From positions 146,501-210,500 of the forward strand of contig NSIP01000003.1 of NCBI GenBank assembly GCA_002737725.1: a stretch of DNA of 64,000 bases. The letters run 5' to 3'. Numbering within the stretch: the stretch's first letter is position 1; every line of letters starts with the position of its first letter. The position numbers were made by a program, and so were the translations under genes. Source of the stretch: Rhodospirillaceae bacterium. Lineage in GTDB: Bacteria; Pseudomonadota; Alphaproteobacteria; Rhodospirillales; Rhodospirillaceae. Shown in pieces: positions 46,134 to 54,984 of this stretch. A model generated the notes under the pieces. It was not told where the DNA came from. It ran no database searches and saw nothing but the letters and a program-made list of their open reading frames with translations.

Positions 46134-47066
46134 TTATGGCGTCGCGGCCGTGCATACAATCGGCGTGCCACCGCGCGAGCCCTTGTTTTGGTGCATCACG
46201 ATCAGCAACGCCACCAATGTCGCGAAAACCAGGCTCATCATGACCGGGTATTGCACGGGCTTAATCCAGACTTCTTCATACAACTCGGCGCGGCTACCCG
46301 CCTCGATCCAAATCCAGTTCACGTTCCCCGTTCCTATGGCATAACGCAGGGCAGGGGCCATGTGCTTTTGTTTAGTCAAGCGGTAGATCAGGTAAATCCC
46401 CCATACAAAAATTACCAGCCACGGCAATTGCGCGGTCATGGTCATGGGGTTGCCGATGATACGAGGGTCAACCAATAAAATCGTAATAATATAGCAGGCC
46501 CAAGTGGTGGCGATGCTTTCCATGGCTGTCACCGCCGCGAAGTTGCGCTCCTTGCCGGTCACAGCCGCCCCGGCTTCCATGCCGAGCTTATTTCGGATCC
46601 ACATCATCAAATTGCAGCGCGTCTCTTTATTGATGGTCAGGAACGCCATCAACATCAGAAAGGCAACGGTGCTTGCCTCGATGACTTGCAGTTCAGCATT
46701 GAGGACGGGCACGCTCTCGAACATCACGGGCTGCGGGTTCAGCGCCCTCGCGAAGACCTTCCAACCCAGTTCGAAAAAACCCACCCAGATTAAAGTGCCC
46801 GCGATGAAGCCCGTCCAACTGCCCACGGCTTCGCCCGTGGTGCGAGCGTTCCACACCATGTAAAAACCAAGACTGCCCATGGCCAGACTGACAATGACTT
46901 CAGATAAACGAATGGCTTCGTCAGCATCGAGCATGTGTCGCATGAGCACCAAAATGGTGTGTCCCATGGCAATGCCGAACAGCACGGCCACAACAGCACT
47001 CAGGCCCACGAAGGGTGGCTGGTACCACGACGCAACGGCGGGCTGAGATTTTTTATCTTGAGACAT
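46134..47066 (-). CDS. multi-pass membrane protein, unknown function
   Basis: 310 residues from the ATG at 47066, which has GGGGAG upstream; a longer in-frame start at 47192 is unlikely. About seven hydrophobic helices are visible (e.g. VGLSAVVAVLFGIAMGHTI, SEVIVSLAMGSLGFYMVW, TGFIAGTLIWVGFFELGW, VMMSLVFATLVALLIVM). A soluble loop of about 35 residues between helices 4 and 5 holds 'TINKETRCNLMMWIRNKLGME'. I do not recognise the family. Neighbours on the same strand are the hydrolase downstream and a PAS_5 protein upstream. Confidence 0.75.
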   Translation of the reverse strand: MSQDKKSQPAVASWYQPPFVGLSAVVAVLFGIAMGHTILVLMRHMLDADEAIRLSEVIVSLAMGSLGFYMVWNARTTGEAVGSWTGFIAGTLIWVGFFELGWKVFARALNPQPVMFESVPVLNAELQVIEASTVAFLMLMAFLTINKETRCNLMMWIRNKLGMEAGAAVTGKERNFAAVTAMESIATTWACYIITILLVDPRIIGNPMTMTAQLPWLVIFVWGIYLIYRLTKQKHMAPALRYAIGTGNVNWIWIEAGSRAELYEEVWIKPVQYPVMMSLVFATLVALLIVMHQNKGSRGGTPIVCTAATP

Positions 47067-47113
47067 TGGATGGCTCCCCTGTATGGCAATCATACGCCAA
47101 GCCAGGGTCTTGG

Positions 47114-47662
47114 TTACAAGGCCAAAAAAGCGCCCGGCACCGCCCATTGGACAAGCCACAGATGCCGCCATGAGTGAATTGTTCTCGGACACCAGACCTG
47201 CGCTTTGAGGCCATCAGACTCTTTGAGGGGCTCTGCGATATTGTAAATCATGACCAAGCGCTTGGGTCGAGTGACATTCACGGCGAGGGGCAGCGAAAGA
47301 ACTTCAAGTTTCGTTACAAAATCCTGTCGCGTATAATATATGCAATGACCAAAGCCCCCGCACGGGTTGTCTACAATATCGGTCATGTTTGCCAAGGTTG
47401 CTGCGGCGTTGGGAGCAGACTTTCCTGCCAGCCAGCTTTGATTTGTTTGGTCTACGCCCCAGCGCTCAACAAGTCTGGTGTCTTGAAAACGCAAAATCAT
47501 GTCGCGGCAGGTGCATTCGAAGATGAGGCTAATGGGGACTAAGCGCAGGTCGATGCTATCCAGATAGGCCGCGATATTCGGAATGCCACCGCTTGGACTA
47601 AGCGCCTGCCAATGTTTTAGGAACGCGATGGTAATCTCAGATTCCAACACACGGCTGACCAC
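47114..47662 (-). CDS. PAS_5-type sensory protein
   Basis: 182 residues. Fits the PAS_5 (PF07310) pattern of small alphaproteobacterial PAS proteins: 'FLKHWQALSPSGGIPNIAAYL', 'LVPISLIFECTCRDMILRFQDTRLVERWGVDQTNQSWL', 'DIVDNPCGGFGHCIYYTRQDFVTKLEVLSLPL' and 'PKRLVMIYNIAEPL'. The last 30 residues (from about 152) do not look like the family and may follow an unnoticed frame change. A paralogue, frameshifted, lies at 48849-49378. The ligand or signal is unknown. Confidence 0.68.
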   Translation of the reverse strand: MVSRVLESEITIAFLKHWQALSPSGGIPNIAAYLDSIDLRLVPISLIFECTCRDMILRFQDTRLVERWGVDQTNQSWLAGKSAPNAAATLANMTDIVDNPCGGFGHCIYYTRQDFVTKLEVLSLPLAVNVTRPKRLVMIYNIAEPLKESDGLKAQVWCPRTIHSWRHLWLVQWAVPGAFLAL

Positions 47663-47668
47663 TCAAAA

Positions 47669-48205
47669 TTATCGAAACCAAATGGCGTTGGGGTATTTCG
47701 CCGCCATGCGTCGGTCAAGGCCCAGCCAATGTCCTGTCGGCGCAAAGACAAGGACGAGCGCCAGCGCCATAAGCGGTAACAAAGAGGCATCATAGTACCC
47801 GCCGATAGCGAAGTTGAACATGAGGAAGAATGCCAAGCCTCCGGCCCAGCGCGAGGTCAAGCCGATAAAGCATGCGATGCCAACATAAAATTCACCTAGG
47901 CCGATTATTTGGGCGATAGGCAGATGAAAAGGCACGGCAAAGTTTTGCAGATACAGAAGCCCGAAAGATTCGATAGCATTCATATCCAACTTTTGCAGAT
48001 CAGCAATGCGCGTTTCAAAAACAATCTTCAACGCGTCGCTCCACATCCAGCCATTGCGAAATTTATTGATACCCGCAAAGAAATGAAATAAGCCGATAAA
48101 ATAGCGCACAAAAATCGCCGCACTGATTCCGACGTAACGCAGCGGTTTGTCTTTGAGCGAGGCGAGGCCCCATGAGAATGACACGACCATGCTGGCGCTC
48201 CTCAT
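47669..48205 (-). CDS. DoxX/TQO-small-subunit-like membrane protein
   Basis: 178 residues from the ATG at 48205, coupled to the upstream gene by an ATGA overlap. Four hydrophobic helices: 'ISAAIFVRYFIGLFHFFAGINKF', 'IAQIIGLGEFYVGIACFIGL', 'WAGGLAFFLMFNFAIGGYY', 'LLPLMALALVLVFAPTGHWLGLD'. The 'FHFFAGINKF' and 'GHWLGLDR' motifs match DoxX / thiosulfate:quinone oxidoreductase small-subunit proteins. No partner subunit is visible nearby, so a redox role is only a family-based guess. The next gene downstream (PAS_5, 47114) starts seven bases later. Confidence 0.75.
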   Translation of the reverse strand: MRSASMVVSFSWGLASLKDKPLRYVGISAAIFVRYFIGLFHFFAGINKFRNGWMWSDALKIVFETRIADLQKLDMNAIESFGLLYLQNFAVPFHLPIAQIIGLGEFYVGIACFIGLTSRWAGGLAFFLMFNFAIGGYYDASLLPLMALALVLVFAPTGHWLGLDRRMAAKYPNAIWFR

Positions 48206-48657
48206 TTTGTAGCTCCCGTTTGTGTGGCGACACATGTGCCAAAATCAGTTCCGCTGGCACTGACCCAAGCATTCGTCGTGCGGTTGATGACAGCACTGCC
48301 TGCTTCAATCTTGGCTTCTTTCATGCTCAGGCGGGCTTTTTCCGTGCGCGCTGCTTTTGCGCCGTCGGCTTTGATTTCTGTGATACGCACGTCGCGCGTT
48401 TCCCAAACCCCACGCCCGAGGCCCGGGACATAATCCAAGACGGTCATCATTTGCCCGAGGAAGCCTTTTTTCTGGAAATCGTAAGTCGTGGTGATGGTGT
48501 TGTCTGCGCCAGAGCACGTCAGTGTGGCGACACACATGGTGCAGAGTTCTCCATACTGGTTGGCCAGTAAAAGCGAAGCGGGCGGTTGCGCTTGAGCGCT
48601 ACTCGCCGCCACACCCATCACAACAAAGATAAATCCCCACTTGGTGGCTGACGTCAT
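48202..48657 (-). CDS. exported protein of unknown function
   Basis: 151 residues from the ATG at 48657, preceded by a strong GAGGTGAGGA ribosome site; the GTG at 48669 lies inside that site and is not used. Signal peptide 1-20 (MTSATKWGFIFVVMGVAASS, AQA). The mature part has a CTMC pair, a third cysteine (LTCSGADN) and one near the end (FGTCVATQ), suggesting disulphides in a small beta-rich periplasmic protein. I do not recognise the family. Its stop overlaps the start of the DoxX-like gene. Confidence 0.65.
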   Translation of the reverse strand: MTSATKWGFIFVVMGVAASSAQAQPPASLLLANQYGELCTMCVATLTCSGADNTITTTYDFQKKGFLGQMMTVLDYVPGLGRGVWETRDVRITEIKADGAKAARTEKARLSMKEAKIEAGSAVINRTTNAWVSASGTDFGTCVATQTGATK

Positions 48658-48723
48658 GTATGTCCTCACCTCTTTATAGCCAGGGCACTTGCATACGACA
48701 GTATTGGCATCCCTCTTTGTTCT

Positions 48724-48752
48724 GCCATTACCCGATTTAAATCAGGCAATGA
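48724..48752. repeat. intergenic palindrome, 'GTCATTgCC' family (degenerate copy)
   Basis: GCCATTACCCGATTTAAATC followed by AGGCAATGA. The core CCCGATTTAAATCAGG is palindromic and the outer CATTA / CAATG ends match the copy at 28114. Lies between two minus-strand genes. Confidence 0.45.
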
Positions 48753-48848
48753 AGACTGAGGAGGGTTGGTTTTGTTCATATGAATACACCCTGACCCTTA
48801 TGAGCAGATCATCATCACCAGCCAAGCGTTTAAAATCAACTACCAGTT

Positions 48849-49378
48849 CTAAAGTAGTTTCGGCTTCTCTTTGGGAACGCCAAAGCCTAGATCAAGCCGC
48901 TCCAAGGTGCGCGCTGCCATGCGTCCACGTGTGTGTTCATCAATATCCAAAGATTCAAGGGTAAACGATCCACTGATCACGCGCGCAGGGCGGCCATCGC
49001 GCACCCCAATTGAAAACTGATCGTCTCGAGACTCAGGTTACGCCCATTGTTGGTCACGAATCCACCAAGCGCGCAAGCTCCGCAGGGGTAATCATGAATT
49101 GTATTGAAATTCCATATAACATTAGCCGTCTTGAGGTGAGGGTTTTGGCGCAGCCAGCTCTTTCCCGTCATGTCCCCACCCCAACGCTCATCCAGTTGGG
49201 TGCCGATGAGGCGCACGATCAGGTCGCTGTCGATACGCTCGAACGCAATCAAGTAAGGGGCGATTGGTGTTGGCACACGATCGAAAAAACTTTCCGTGGT
49301 TGGAATTCCGGTGCCTGTCCTCAGGCTTTGCCAATAGTTGAGCATCTCGATCGAGTAGGGTGACTGAAAATCCAACAT
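48849..49378 (-). pseudogene. PAS_5-type sensory protein, frameshifted
   Basis: The first 120 or so codons fit PAS_5 ('IEMLNYWQSLRTGTGIPTTESFFD', 'LIAFERIDSDLIVRLIGTQLDERWGGDMTGKSWL', 'IHDYPCGACALGGFVTNNGRNLSLETISF'). At the A4 run 49013-49016 (T4 on the coding strand) the frame changes, and the first frame stops at 48977. The next frame continues the family sensibly ('IGVRDGRPARVISGSF', 'LESLDIDEHTRGRMAARTLERLDLGFGVPK') to a TAG at 48849. A single base lost from a T run explains it. This is the only lesion, so a sequencing or assembly error is possible. Confidence 0.7.
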
Positions 49379-49541
49379 CAGATACGCGATCCAACAGACC
49401 TTAGGCCTAGTCGCACTGCGACCATGTACAGTTCTAGCTTACCAATAAGCGGGCTTAGGTCATTACTTATATAGAGTGAATTCCTGAACTGTGCTGTAGT
49501 TACGATTGCTGCGGTGGTTGTGATCGGAATGGGAGTTGAGC

Positions 49542-50537
49542 ATGGAATATCGCAATCTTGGTCGCTCGGGCCTTAAAGTTTCAGCCGTCGGTATCGGCTG
49601 CAATAACTTCGGCATGCTGATTGACGCGGCCCAGACTCAGATTGTGGTCGACAAAGCCATCGACCTTGGCATTACACTGTTTGACACCGCCGATATCTAT
49701 GGCGAGCAAGGAAAATCAGAAGAATTCTTGGGCAAAGCCTTAGGCGCGCGCCGCAAAGATATCGTGCTGGCGACAAAATTCGCCAATGCCATGGGGCAGG
49801 GTCCGATGATGAGCGGTGGGTCGCGGCGTTATATTGTGAACGCCGTCGAGGCCAGCTTGAACCGCCTCGGCACTGACTACATCGATCTGTATCAAATGCA
49901 TGTTCCCGATCCGCACACACCGATTGAGGAGACGATGCGGGCGCTCGATGACTTGGTGCATCAGGGCAAGGTGCGCTACATCGGGCATTCGAATTTCTCG
50001 GGCTGGCAAACAGCTGACGCGGCCTGGATGGCCAAGACGCAAAACCTTGCGCCGTTTATCTCGTCGCAGAACCGCTACAGCTTGCTCAGCCGCGAGATTG
50101 AAGCTGAACTGGTGCCAGCTTGCGTGGCGCATGGCGTGAGCATTTTGCCGTTCTTCCCGTTGGAAAGCGGATTACTGACAGGCAAATACAAGCGCGGCGA
50201 AAAGCCCGCCGAGGGCACGCGTTACGCGGCCTGGGCCAGCCGCGGGCCGATGGCCAGCCGTTTCTTTGGTGATGACAAGTTTGCGAAGTTTGAGCAGTTG
50301 CAAGCGCTGTGCGAAGCCCACGGCTATACGATGCTCGAGATGGCCTTCGGCTGGCTATTAGCAAACCCCGTTATCGCCAGTGTGATTGCAGGCGCGACGA
50401 AGCCTGAGCAGCTTGAGCAAAATGTTAAAGCAGGGCTGTGGCGTCCGAGCGCTGAGGAAATGCAAAAAATTAATGACATCACTCCGCCGCCGGCTGGTGT
50501 TGCCATGCAGCCCACAAAAAGCAGTAAGCACACATGA
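49542..50537 (+). CDS. aldo/keto reductase
   Basis: 331 residues from the ATG at 49542 with GGGAG just upstream (the TTG at 49536 is an artefact). AKR fold: 'EYRNLGRSGLKVSAVGIGCNNFG', catalytic Asp/Tyr in 'GITLFDTADIYGEQGKSEEFLGKAL', catalytic Lys in 'IVLATKFANAMG', His in 'YIDLYQMHVPDP', and the NADPH loop 'ASVIAGATKPEQLEQNVKA'. It reduces a carbonyl compound with NADPH; substrate unknown. The stop overlaps the next gene's start by four bases. Confidence 0.92.
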   Translation: MEYRNLGRSGLKVSAVGIGCNNFGMLIDAAQTQIVVDKAIDLGITLFDTADIYGEQGKSEEFLGKALGARRKDIVLATKFANAMGQGPMMSGGSRRYIVNAVEASLNRLGTDYIDLYQMHVPDPHTPIEETMRALDDLVHQGKVRYIGHSNFSGWQTADAAWMAKTQNLAPFISSQNRYSLLSREIEAELVPACVAHGVSILPFFPLESGLLTGKYKRGEKPAEGTRYAAWASRGPMASRFFGDDKFAKFEQLQALCEAHGYTMLEMAFGWLLANPVIASVIAGATKPEQLEQNVKAGLWRPSAEEMQKINDITPPPAGVAMQPTKSSKHT

Positions 50538-51325
50538 TCACACGCATCATACTGTCTTTAGGTTTTCTCATGGCGATTTCGGCCCAAGCGCAAGACGCGC
50601 CTGATCCTGGCAAAGAGTCGCTGATGGATGAAGGCGTTTTTGTCATCGGGGGCCGCACGGCGCGTGCCGAAGAATTCTCAATCTTCAAGCGCCCTGATGG
50701 CGGGTATACCTTGCTCAGCACCATTACCGCTGACGATGACTCCTATACCGCCATCGGAACTTGGAATTATGACGCCCAGTGGCGTGGTCTCTCCGTCAAC
50801 GGCCAAAGCACCGTGAAAGGCGTGAAGCGCAAGATCGACGTGAAGCGCGAGACCTCACCCGAAGGCCCCATCGTTCGAATGACGCGGCGCACGACGCCCG
50901 CAGATGGTGCGAACGAGCGTCTTGAGACCTTCACAGCGCAGTGCGACATGGATTGCCTGATTGACATGTCACCGGGCGCGATGCCCATGGCTGTCCTGCC
51001 GCGCCGCTTCGATACTGCGAAGGGCGGCGAGCAAGCTTTCATGTGGGTGGGGGTGTCCTTGACCGATGATCAAGTTTTGTTGGGAGGAACCACAACGCTC
51101 TGGCTGAATCGTATGCAGAAAGTCGATGGCGATGCGGTATCGCATTGGCGGTTTCGCGAGGACCTCCCTGGCCCTAATGGCCAGACCATTCAAATGAGCA
51201 CGCACCTGTGGACAGACACGAAGGGCAACTTGCGCAAATTCGGCGTTGGGCGCACGCCTAAGCCCAGCACCATCGGCATTCGCGAAACCGACGAAAAGCG
51301 CTCGGACCAAATGCCTGCGGAATAA
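50534..51325 (+). CDS. exported protein of unknown function, coupled to AKR
   Basis: 263 residues. Signal peptide 1-19 (MITRIILSLGFLMAISAQA). The mature part is beta-rich, with repeated strand patterns ('FSIFKRPDGGYTLLSTITADDDSYTAIGTWNYDAQWRGLSVNG', 'TSPEGPIVRMTRR', 'CDMDCLIDMSPGAMPMAVLPRRFD', 'HWRFREDLPGPNGQTIQMSTHLWTDTKGNLRKF'), resembling lipid- or ligand-binding beta-barrel proteins. One CDMDC cysteine pair. Family not recognised. Starts inside the AKR stop (ATGA), so co-translated with it. Confidence 0.68.
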   Translation: MITRIILSLGFLMAISAQAQDAPDPGKESLMDEGVFVIGGRTARAEEFSIFKRPDGGYTLLSTITADDDSYTAIGTWNYDAQWRGLSVNGQSTVKGVKRKIDVKRETSPEGPIVRMTRRTTPADGANERLETFTAQCDMDCLIDMSPGAMPMAVLPRRFDTAKGGEQAFMWVGVSLTDDQVLLGGTTTLWLNRMQKVDGDAVSHWRFREDLPGPNGQTIQMSTHLWTDTKGNLRKFGVGRTPKPSTIGIRETDEKRSDQMPAE

Positions 51326-51330
51326 GACAC

Positions 51331-51460
51331 AACCTCACCTTTGGGAGAGGTCGACCCGAAGGGTCGGGTGAGGGTGAGTTCGTTATTTTTAAGCTCAAGG
51401 CAGCCCAGGGAACCAAAACACATCGCCCTCACCCTAACCCTCTCCCAAGGGGAGAGGGTC
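51331..51460. repeat. intergenic repeat, 'CCCTCACCC...CTCTCCC' family (copy 1)
   Basis: An inverted arrangement. The left end reads AACCTCACCTTTGGGAGAGG, followed by the hairpin CGACCCGAAGGGTCG and GGTGAGGGTGAG. The right end reads CGCCCTCACCCTAACCC then a hairpin CCCTCTCCC / GGGAGAGGG. This motif is a common dispersed intergenic element in proteobacteria. A second copy is at 56466-56605. Confidence 0.72.
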
Positions 51461-51466
51461 TTTTGT
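51437..51466 (+). terminator. hairpin with T-rich tail after the AKR operon
   Basis: Stem CCCTCTCCC (51438-51446) pairs with GGGAGAGGG (51450-51458), extended by one A-T pair and followed by CTTTTGT. It forms the right end of the repeat at 51331 and could end the AKR operon transcript. Confidence 0.5.
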
Positions 51467-51583
51467 CTTAAGCGATGCTTATTCACGCTTCGCACCCCTT
51501 GGCGGGTCGCGACTGAAGCCCTAAGTTGTGCAATATCCAACGGCATAACGCCATCTGTCTGTTCGAACCCGAGGCCCGCCCCG

Positions 51584-53035
51584 ATGAACGCTATTCTTCG
51601 AAATACGTTGCCTGTCCGTAACCCGCGCACGGGCGAGGTGGACTATCACATCACGCCCCCGACAGCCGAGGAAATGTCGGCCAAAGCCAAAGCGATGCGC
51701 GCAGCCCAAGTGGAGTGGGCGTTGGCACCCATCGAGCATCGCGTGGCGGTGATGCGCAAATGGGCCGATGAGATCGAGAAGAACAAAGCCGCCATTACCA
51801 AAGCTGAGTCCGCAGATACGGGCCGTTATCGTGGTGCTAAGGAAACCCCCGACGCCGTGATTTGGGGCATTCGCGGGTGGGCCGACCGCGCGGGTGACAT
51901 TATTCAAAAGGCAATGCTGGAAGGAACCTCCAGCATTATGCCGCACATTAAATATCGCTCGCAGTTGAAGCCTTATCCCATGCTGGGCGTCATCAGCCCG
52001 TGGAATTTCCCGATGATGCTCTCGGCCATTGATGCCACGCCAGCGCTGCTGGCTGGTTGTGCTGCCATGATTAAGCCTAGCGAAGTGACGCCGCGTTTTG
52101 TCGAGCCGTTGATGGAGACCATTCAAAAGGTGCCGGAGTTGGCCAAGGTGCTGACCTATGTTGTCGGCGGCGGCGAGACGGGCCAGCATTTGATCGAGAA
52201 CGTCGATATCGTTTGCTTTACCGGCAGCGTGCCAACGGGCCGCAAGGTTGCCGAGGCGTGTGCGCGCCGGTTCATTCCGGTGTTCCTGGAATTGGGCGGC
52301 AAAGACCCTGTGATTGTAACCGAGAACGCTGATTTAGAGCGCGCCACCGATGCCGTGCTGCGCGGCACGGTTTATGCGACAGGCCAGATCTGTTTTTCTA
52401 TCGAGCGCGTTTACGTGCAGGAAAAAATCCACGATGCCTTTGTCGATAAGCTGGTGGAAAAAGCCGAGCAGATTGAGTTGAACTACCCCGACATCCACAA
52501 AGGCCACATCGGGCCGTTCATTTTCGGCAAGCAGGCGGGCATTGTCGACGAACAGTTGGATGAGGCGGTGAAGCACGGTGCGAAAATCCGCACCGGCGGC
52601 AAAAGCCAAAACCTCGGTGGCGGTTTGTATATGCGCCCCACCGTTGTCACCGACGTCAAGCAGGATATGAAAATCATGCAGGACGAAACCTTCGGGCCCG
52701 TGATCCCGGTGATGAAATACAAAACCAAAGCCGAGGCAGTGACGCTGGCGAACGATACCATCTTTGGCCTGTCGGGAGCGGTGATCGCGGGCAACGACGA
52801 AGAGGCTTACGAGTTAGGCTCGCAAATCGACGCGGGCGGTATCAGCTTGCAAGACACTACATTGACGGGTGCAATTTTGCGCGATGCTGAAAAGACATCG
52901 TTCAATTTGTCGGGCATGGGCGGTAGCCGCATGGGCCCGGCGTCGATTTTGCGCTTCTTTCGTAAAAAAGCACTGATGACCAACACGCTGGCCCCGCAGG
53001 ACATGCGCGAGATCCGCGAACTTCCGTTGGCATAA
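51584..53035 (+). CDS. aldehyde dehydrogenase (NAD(P)-dependent)
   Basis: 483 residues from the ATG at 51584; the frame upstream is repeat DNA. ALDH family: 'PMLGVISPWNFPMMLSAIDATPALLAGCAAMIKPSEVTP', 'CFTGSVPTGRKVAEACARR', general base Glu in 'PVFLELGGKDPVIV', nucleophile Cys in 'YATGQICFSIERVYVQ', 'DETFGPVIPVMKY'. Both catalytic residues are present. It oxidises an aldehyde to an acid or semialdehyde product. In context with the AKR and the GarR-type dehydrogenase it could serve a small catabolic route (inference). Confidence 0.94.
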   Translation: MNAILRNTLPVRNPRTGEVDYHITPPTAEEMSAKAKAMRAAQVEWALAPIEHRVAVMRKWADEIEKNKAAITKAESADTGRYRGAKETPDAVIWGIRGWADRAGDIIQKAMLEGTSSIMPHIKYRSQLKPYPMLGVISPWNFPMMLSAIDATPALLAGCAAMIKPSEVTPRFVEPLMETIQKVPELAKVLTYVVGGGETGQHLIENVDIVCFTGSVPTGRKVAEACARRFIPVFLELGGKDPVIVTENADLERATDAVLRGTVYATGQICFSIERVYVQEKIHDAFVDKLVEKAEQIELNYPDIHKGHIGPFIFGKQAGIVDEQLDEAVKHGAKIRTGGKSQNLGGGLYMRPTVVTDVKQDMKIMQDETFGPVIPVMKYKTKAEAVTLANDTIFGLSGAVIAGNDEEAYELGSQIDAGGISLQDTTLTGAILRDAEKTSFNLSGMGGSRMGPASILRFFRKKALMTNTLAPQDMREIRELPLA

Positions 53036-53048
53036 CATTAGGTCATCC

Positions 53049-54242
53049 GTGTCGAGAACCCATCACGCGTTGAAGGTCCCCGAACTTCTCGGCGCTGTGT
53101 TGATGACGGCAATGCTCTCGGCTTGTGCGTCGATCATTCCACCGCGCCCCGAGACCCCATCGGTGTTTTTGCCATGGGGGGCTTTGCGTCAGGATACGTC
53201 GCAAACTGTTGCGATCGCTGATGCGCAATTGCCGCCGGGCATTGTCATGGCCGATCACACCGGCGATGGGCAAATCACGGTACTTGCACTTTCGGGCGGT
53301 GGCTCCTACGGCCCCCTTCGGTGCGGGCGTGTTGGCAGGCTGGACACAGACCGGGCAGCGCCCCGAGGCTGATGTGGTAACCGGTGTGTCCGCTGGTTCT
53401 TTGCTCTCCACCTATGCCTTCTTGGGCCCTGCTTATGATGAAGCTGCGCGCGAGATCTATGCCTCCATCACCACGCAGGGCGTATACAAAAAGCGCGAGC
53501 TTATTGAAGTTCCGTTTAGCTCCTCGCTGGTGAAGCAAAAGCCACTGCGGTTGTTGATGGAAGCGATGATGAGCGATGATGTGCTCGACCGCGTGGCCAC
53601 CCAGCGCCGCGAACGGGGCCGTCGTTTGTTGGCGGCCTCGACTGACCTCGACAATGGCCGCGTCGTGGTGTGGGATCTGACATCGATTGCGGCAAGTAAT
53701 CGATCTGACCGTCGCGAGTTGTATGTCGATGCATTGATGGCGTAGTCGGCCATTCCAGGCTTCTTTCAACCTGTTTGATTTCACCCGAACCGGACTCGCC
53801 CGACAAACGCCTGCAACTCTATGTCGATGGCAGTATGTCGACCTCGATTTTTATGCCCAGCACTGTCGATGCCGACATGAAGTTGCCGCTCAACGTGTAC
53901 GTCATTATCAATTCGCAAATGATGGAGGTGCGCAACCACAAGCCCGTCGATATTTCCGCCGAGGCCCTTGAGGAGGTGATGCGCACGGTGTTACAGCGCA
54001 GTGCCTACGAGATGTTTCTCGGCACGGCATTGGCGGGGGGAAATTTCTACATTCTCGGAATCCCCGAGAATTTGACCATCTCCACGCCGCAGTATGAGTT
54101 CACACCTGAGTTGTCGAAATCGCTCTATGACTTGGGTCTGAGCATGGGCCAGCAAAGTGCCTGGCGCAACGAACCTCCGCGCTTTGACTCGCTGACCAAT
54201 CAACTGCAATTGGATAAAATTCGCACGCTCATCCGGCGCTAA
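53049..54242 (+). pseudogene. patatin-like phospholipase lipoprotein, broken
   Basis: The GTG start at 53049 gives a lipoprotein signal (MLSACAS). The patatin core follows: oxyanion 'LALSGGGSYG', then after a one-base frame change in a C5 run (near 53312) 'FGAGVLAGWTQTGQRPEADVVTGVSAGSLLSTYAFLGP' with the GxSxG nucleophile. A TAG at 53743-53745 interrupts 'LMA-SAIPGFFQPV'. After another stop and frame change near 53772 the catalytic Asp segment 'LQLYVDGSMSTSIFMP' and the C-terminus run to 54242. At least one insertion, two stops and one further frame change. All catalytic motifs survive as sequence but not in one frame, so decay is recent. Confidence 0.87.
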
Positions 54243-54874
54243 CGCCGAATAATGCTGGGCTCGACTTTCTTCAAAAACAGCGGGATAGTGTTGGATTGGA
54301 CAATCATCAACTTCGCGCCGTCGGCATCGCGCATCCAAAAGCGCGTCATGCGGCTTTTGTCGTCCCGCGCACCTTCCTTCACAATCATATAGCCGCGTTC
54401 TTTTGCCGCGGCCTTCACTTTGTTGAAAGCCGCGTCAGCATCGGGCGTGAGAATGAATAATCCCATCGACCCATAAGGCGAGCGGCCCTCGGTTGCTACT
54501 GAGGGTGCATCGGGTTTTTTGATGTGTGGCGCAATCAGCGCGAGGTAGCTGGAATTGGCGTTGACATCGGGGCTGTCGATGGCCGGGCGCAGCACTTCGA
54601 AATCCATGGCCTCGCCAGGTGAAAATCCCAATGTCCATTCGAGGACAGGGTTTGCAACGTTGCGGATGCTCTCGCTGAGCTGCTTGCCTAGAATGTCACG
54701 ATACAGCTTCAGCGATTCTTCCACATCACGTACCACAATTGTGGTGCTCCACGCCATGGCACCGGTAAGTTTGGGCTCGGTGGCGGGCCACGGCGGGGCT
54801 TACATTTTAATAGGCTGGGCGTGGGCTTTGGTGATGCTGGAAACGATCATTGCCGCGCTGATCAAACGTTTCAT
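54239..54874 (-). pseudogene. VOC-family protein that lost its signal peptide to a nonsense codon
   Basis: From the ATG at 54874 the frame gives a signal peptide (MKRLISAAMIVSSITKAHAQ), then TAA at 54800-54802 (codon 25), then continues in frame into a vicinal-oxygen-chelate domain: 'MAWSTTIVVRDVEESLKLYRDILGKQL', 'YGSMGLFILTPDADAAFNKVKAAAKERGYMI', 'RMTRFWMRDADGAKLMIVQS'. The ATG at 54757 could restart translation and make a 172-residue cytoplasmic VOC protein, so the locus may still be partly functional. VOC proteins are metal-dependent lyases, dioxygenases or binders; the role here is unknown. The 3' end overlaps the patatin remnant by four bases, tail to tail. Confidence 0.7.
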
Positions 54875-54984
54875 GGAATGCTCCGATGATTGAAGAGTCC
54901 CAGTCTCACACGATGTTTTGCCCGTTGTCACGCCTTCCTGTCCGGCTCAAGATGTATCCGAAAAATATGCCGGGGAGGGCTGTT

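Noticed and set aside
51561-51570. GTTCGAACCC resembling a tRNA T-loop
   Set aside because: No cloverleaf, acceptor stem or anticodon arm can be formed around it.
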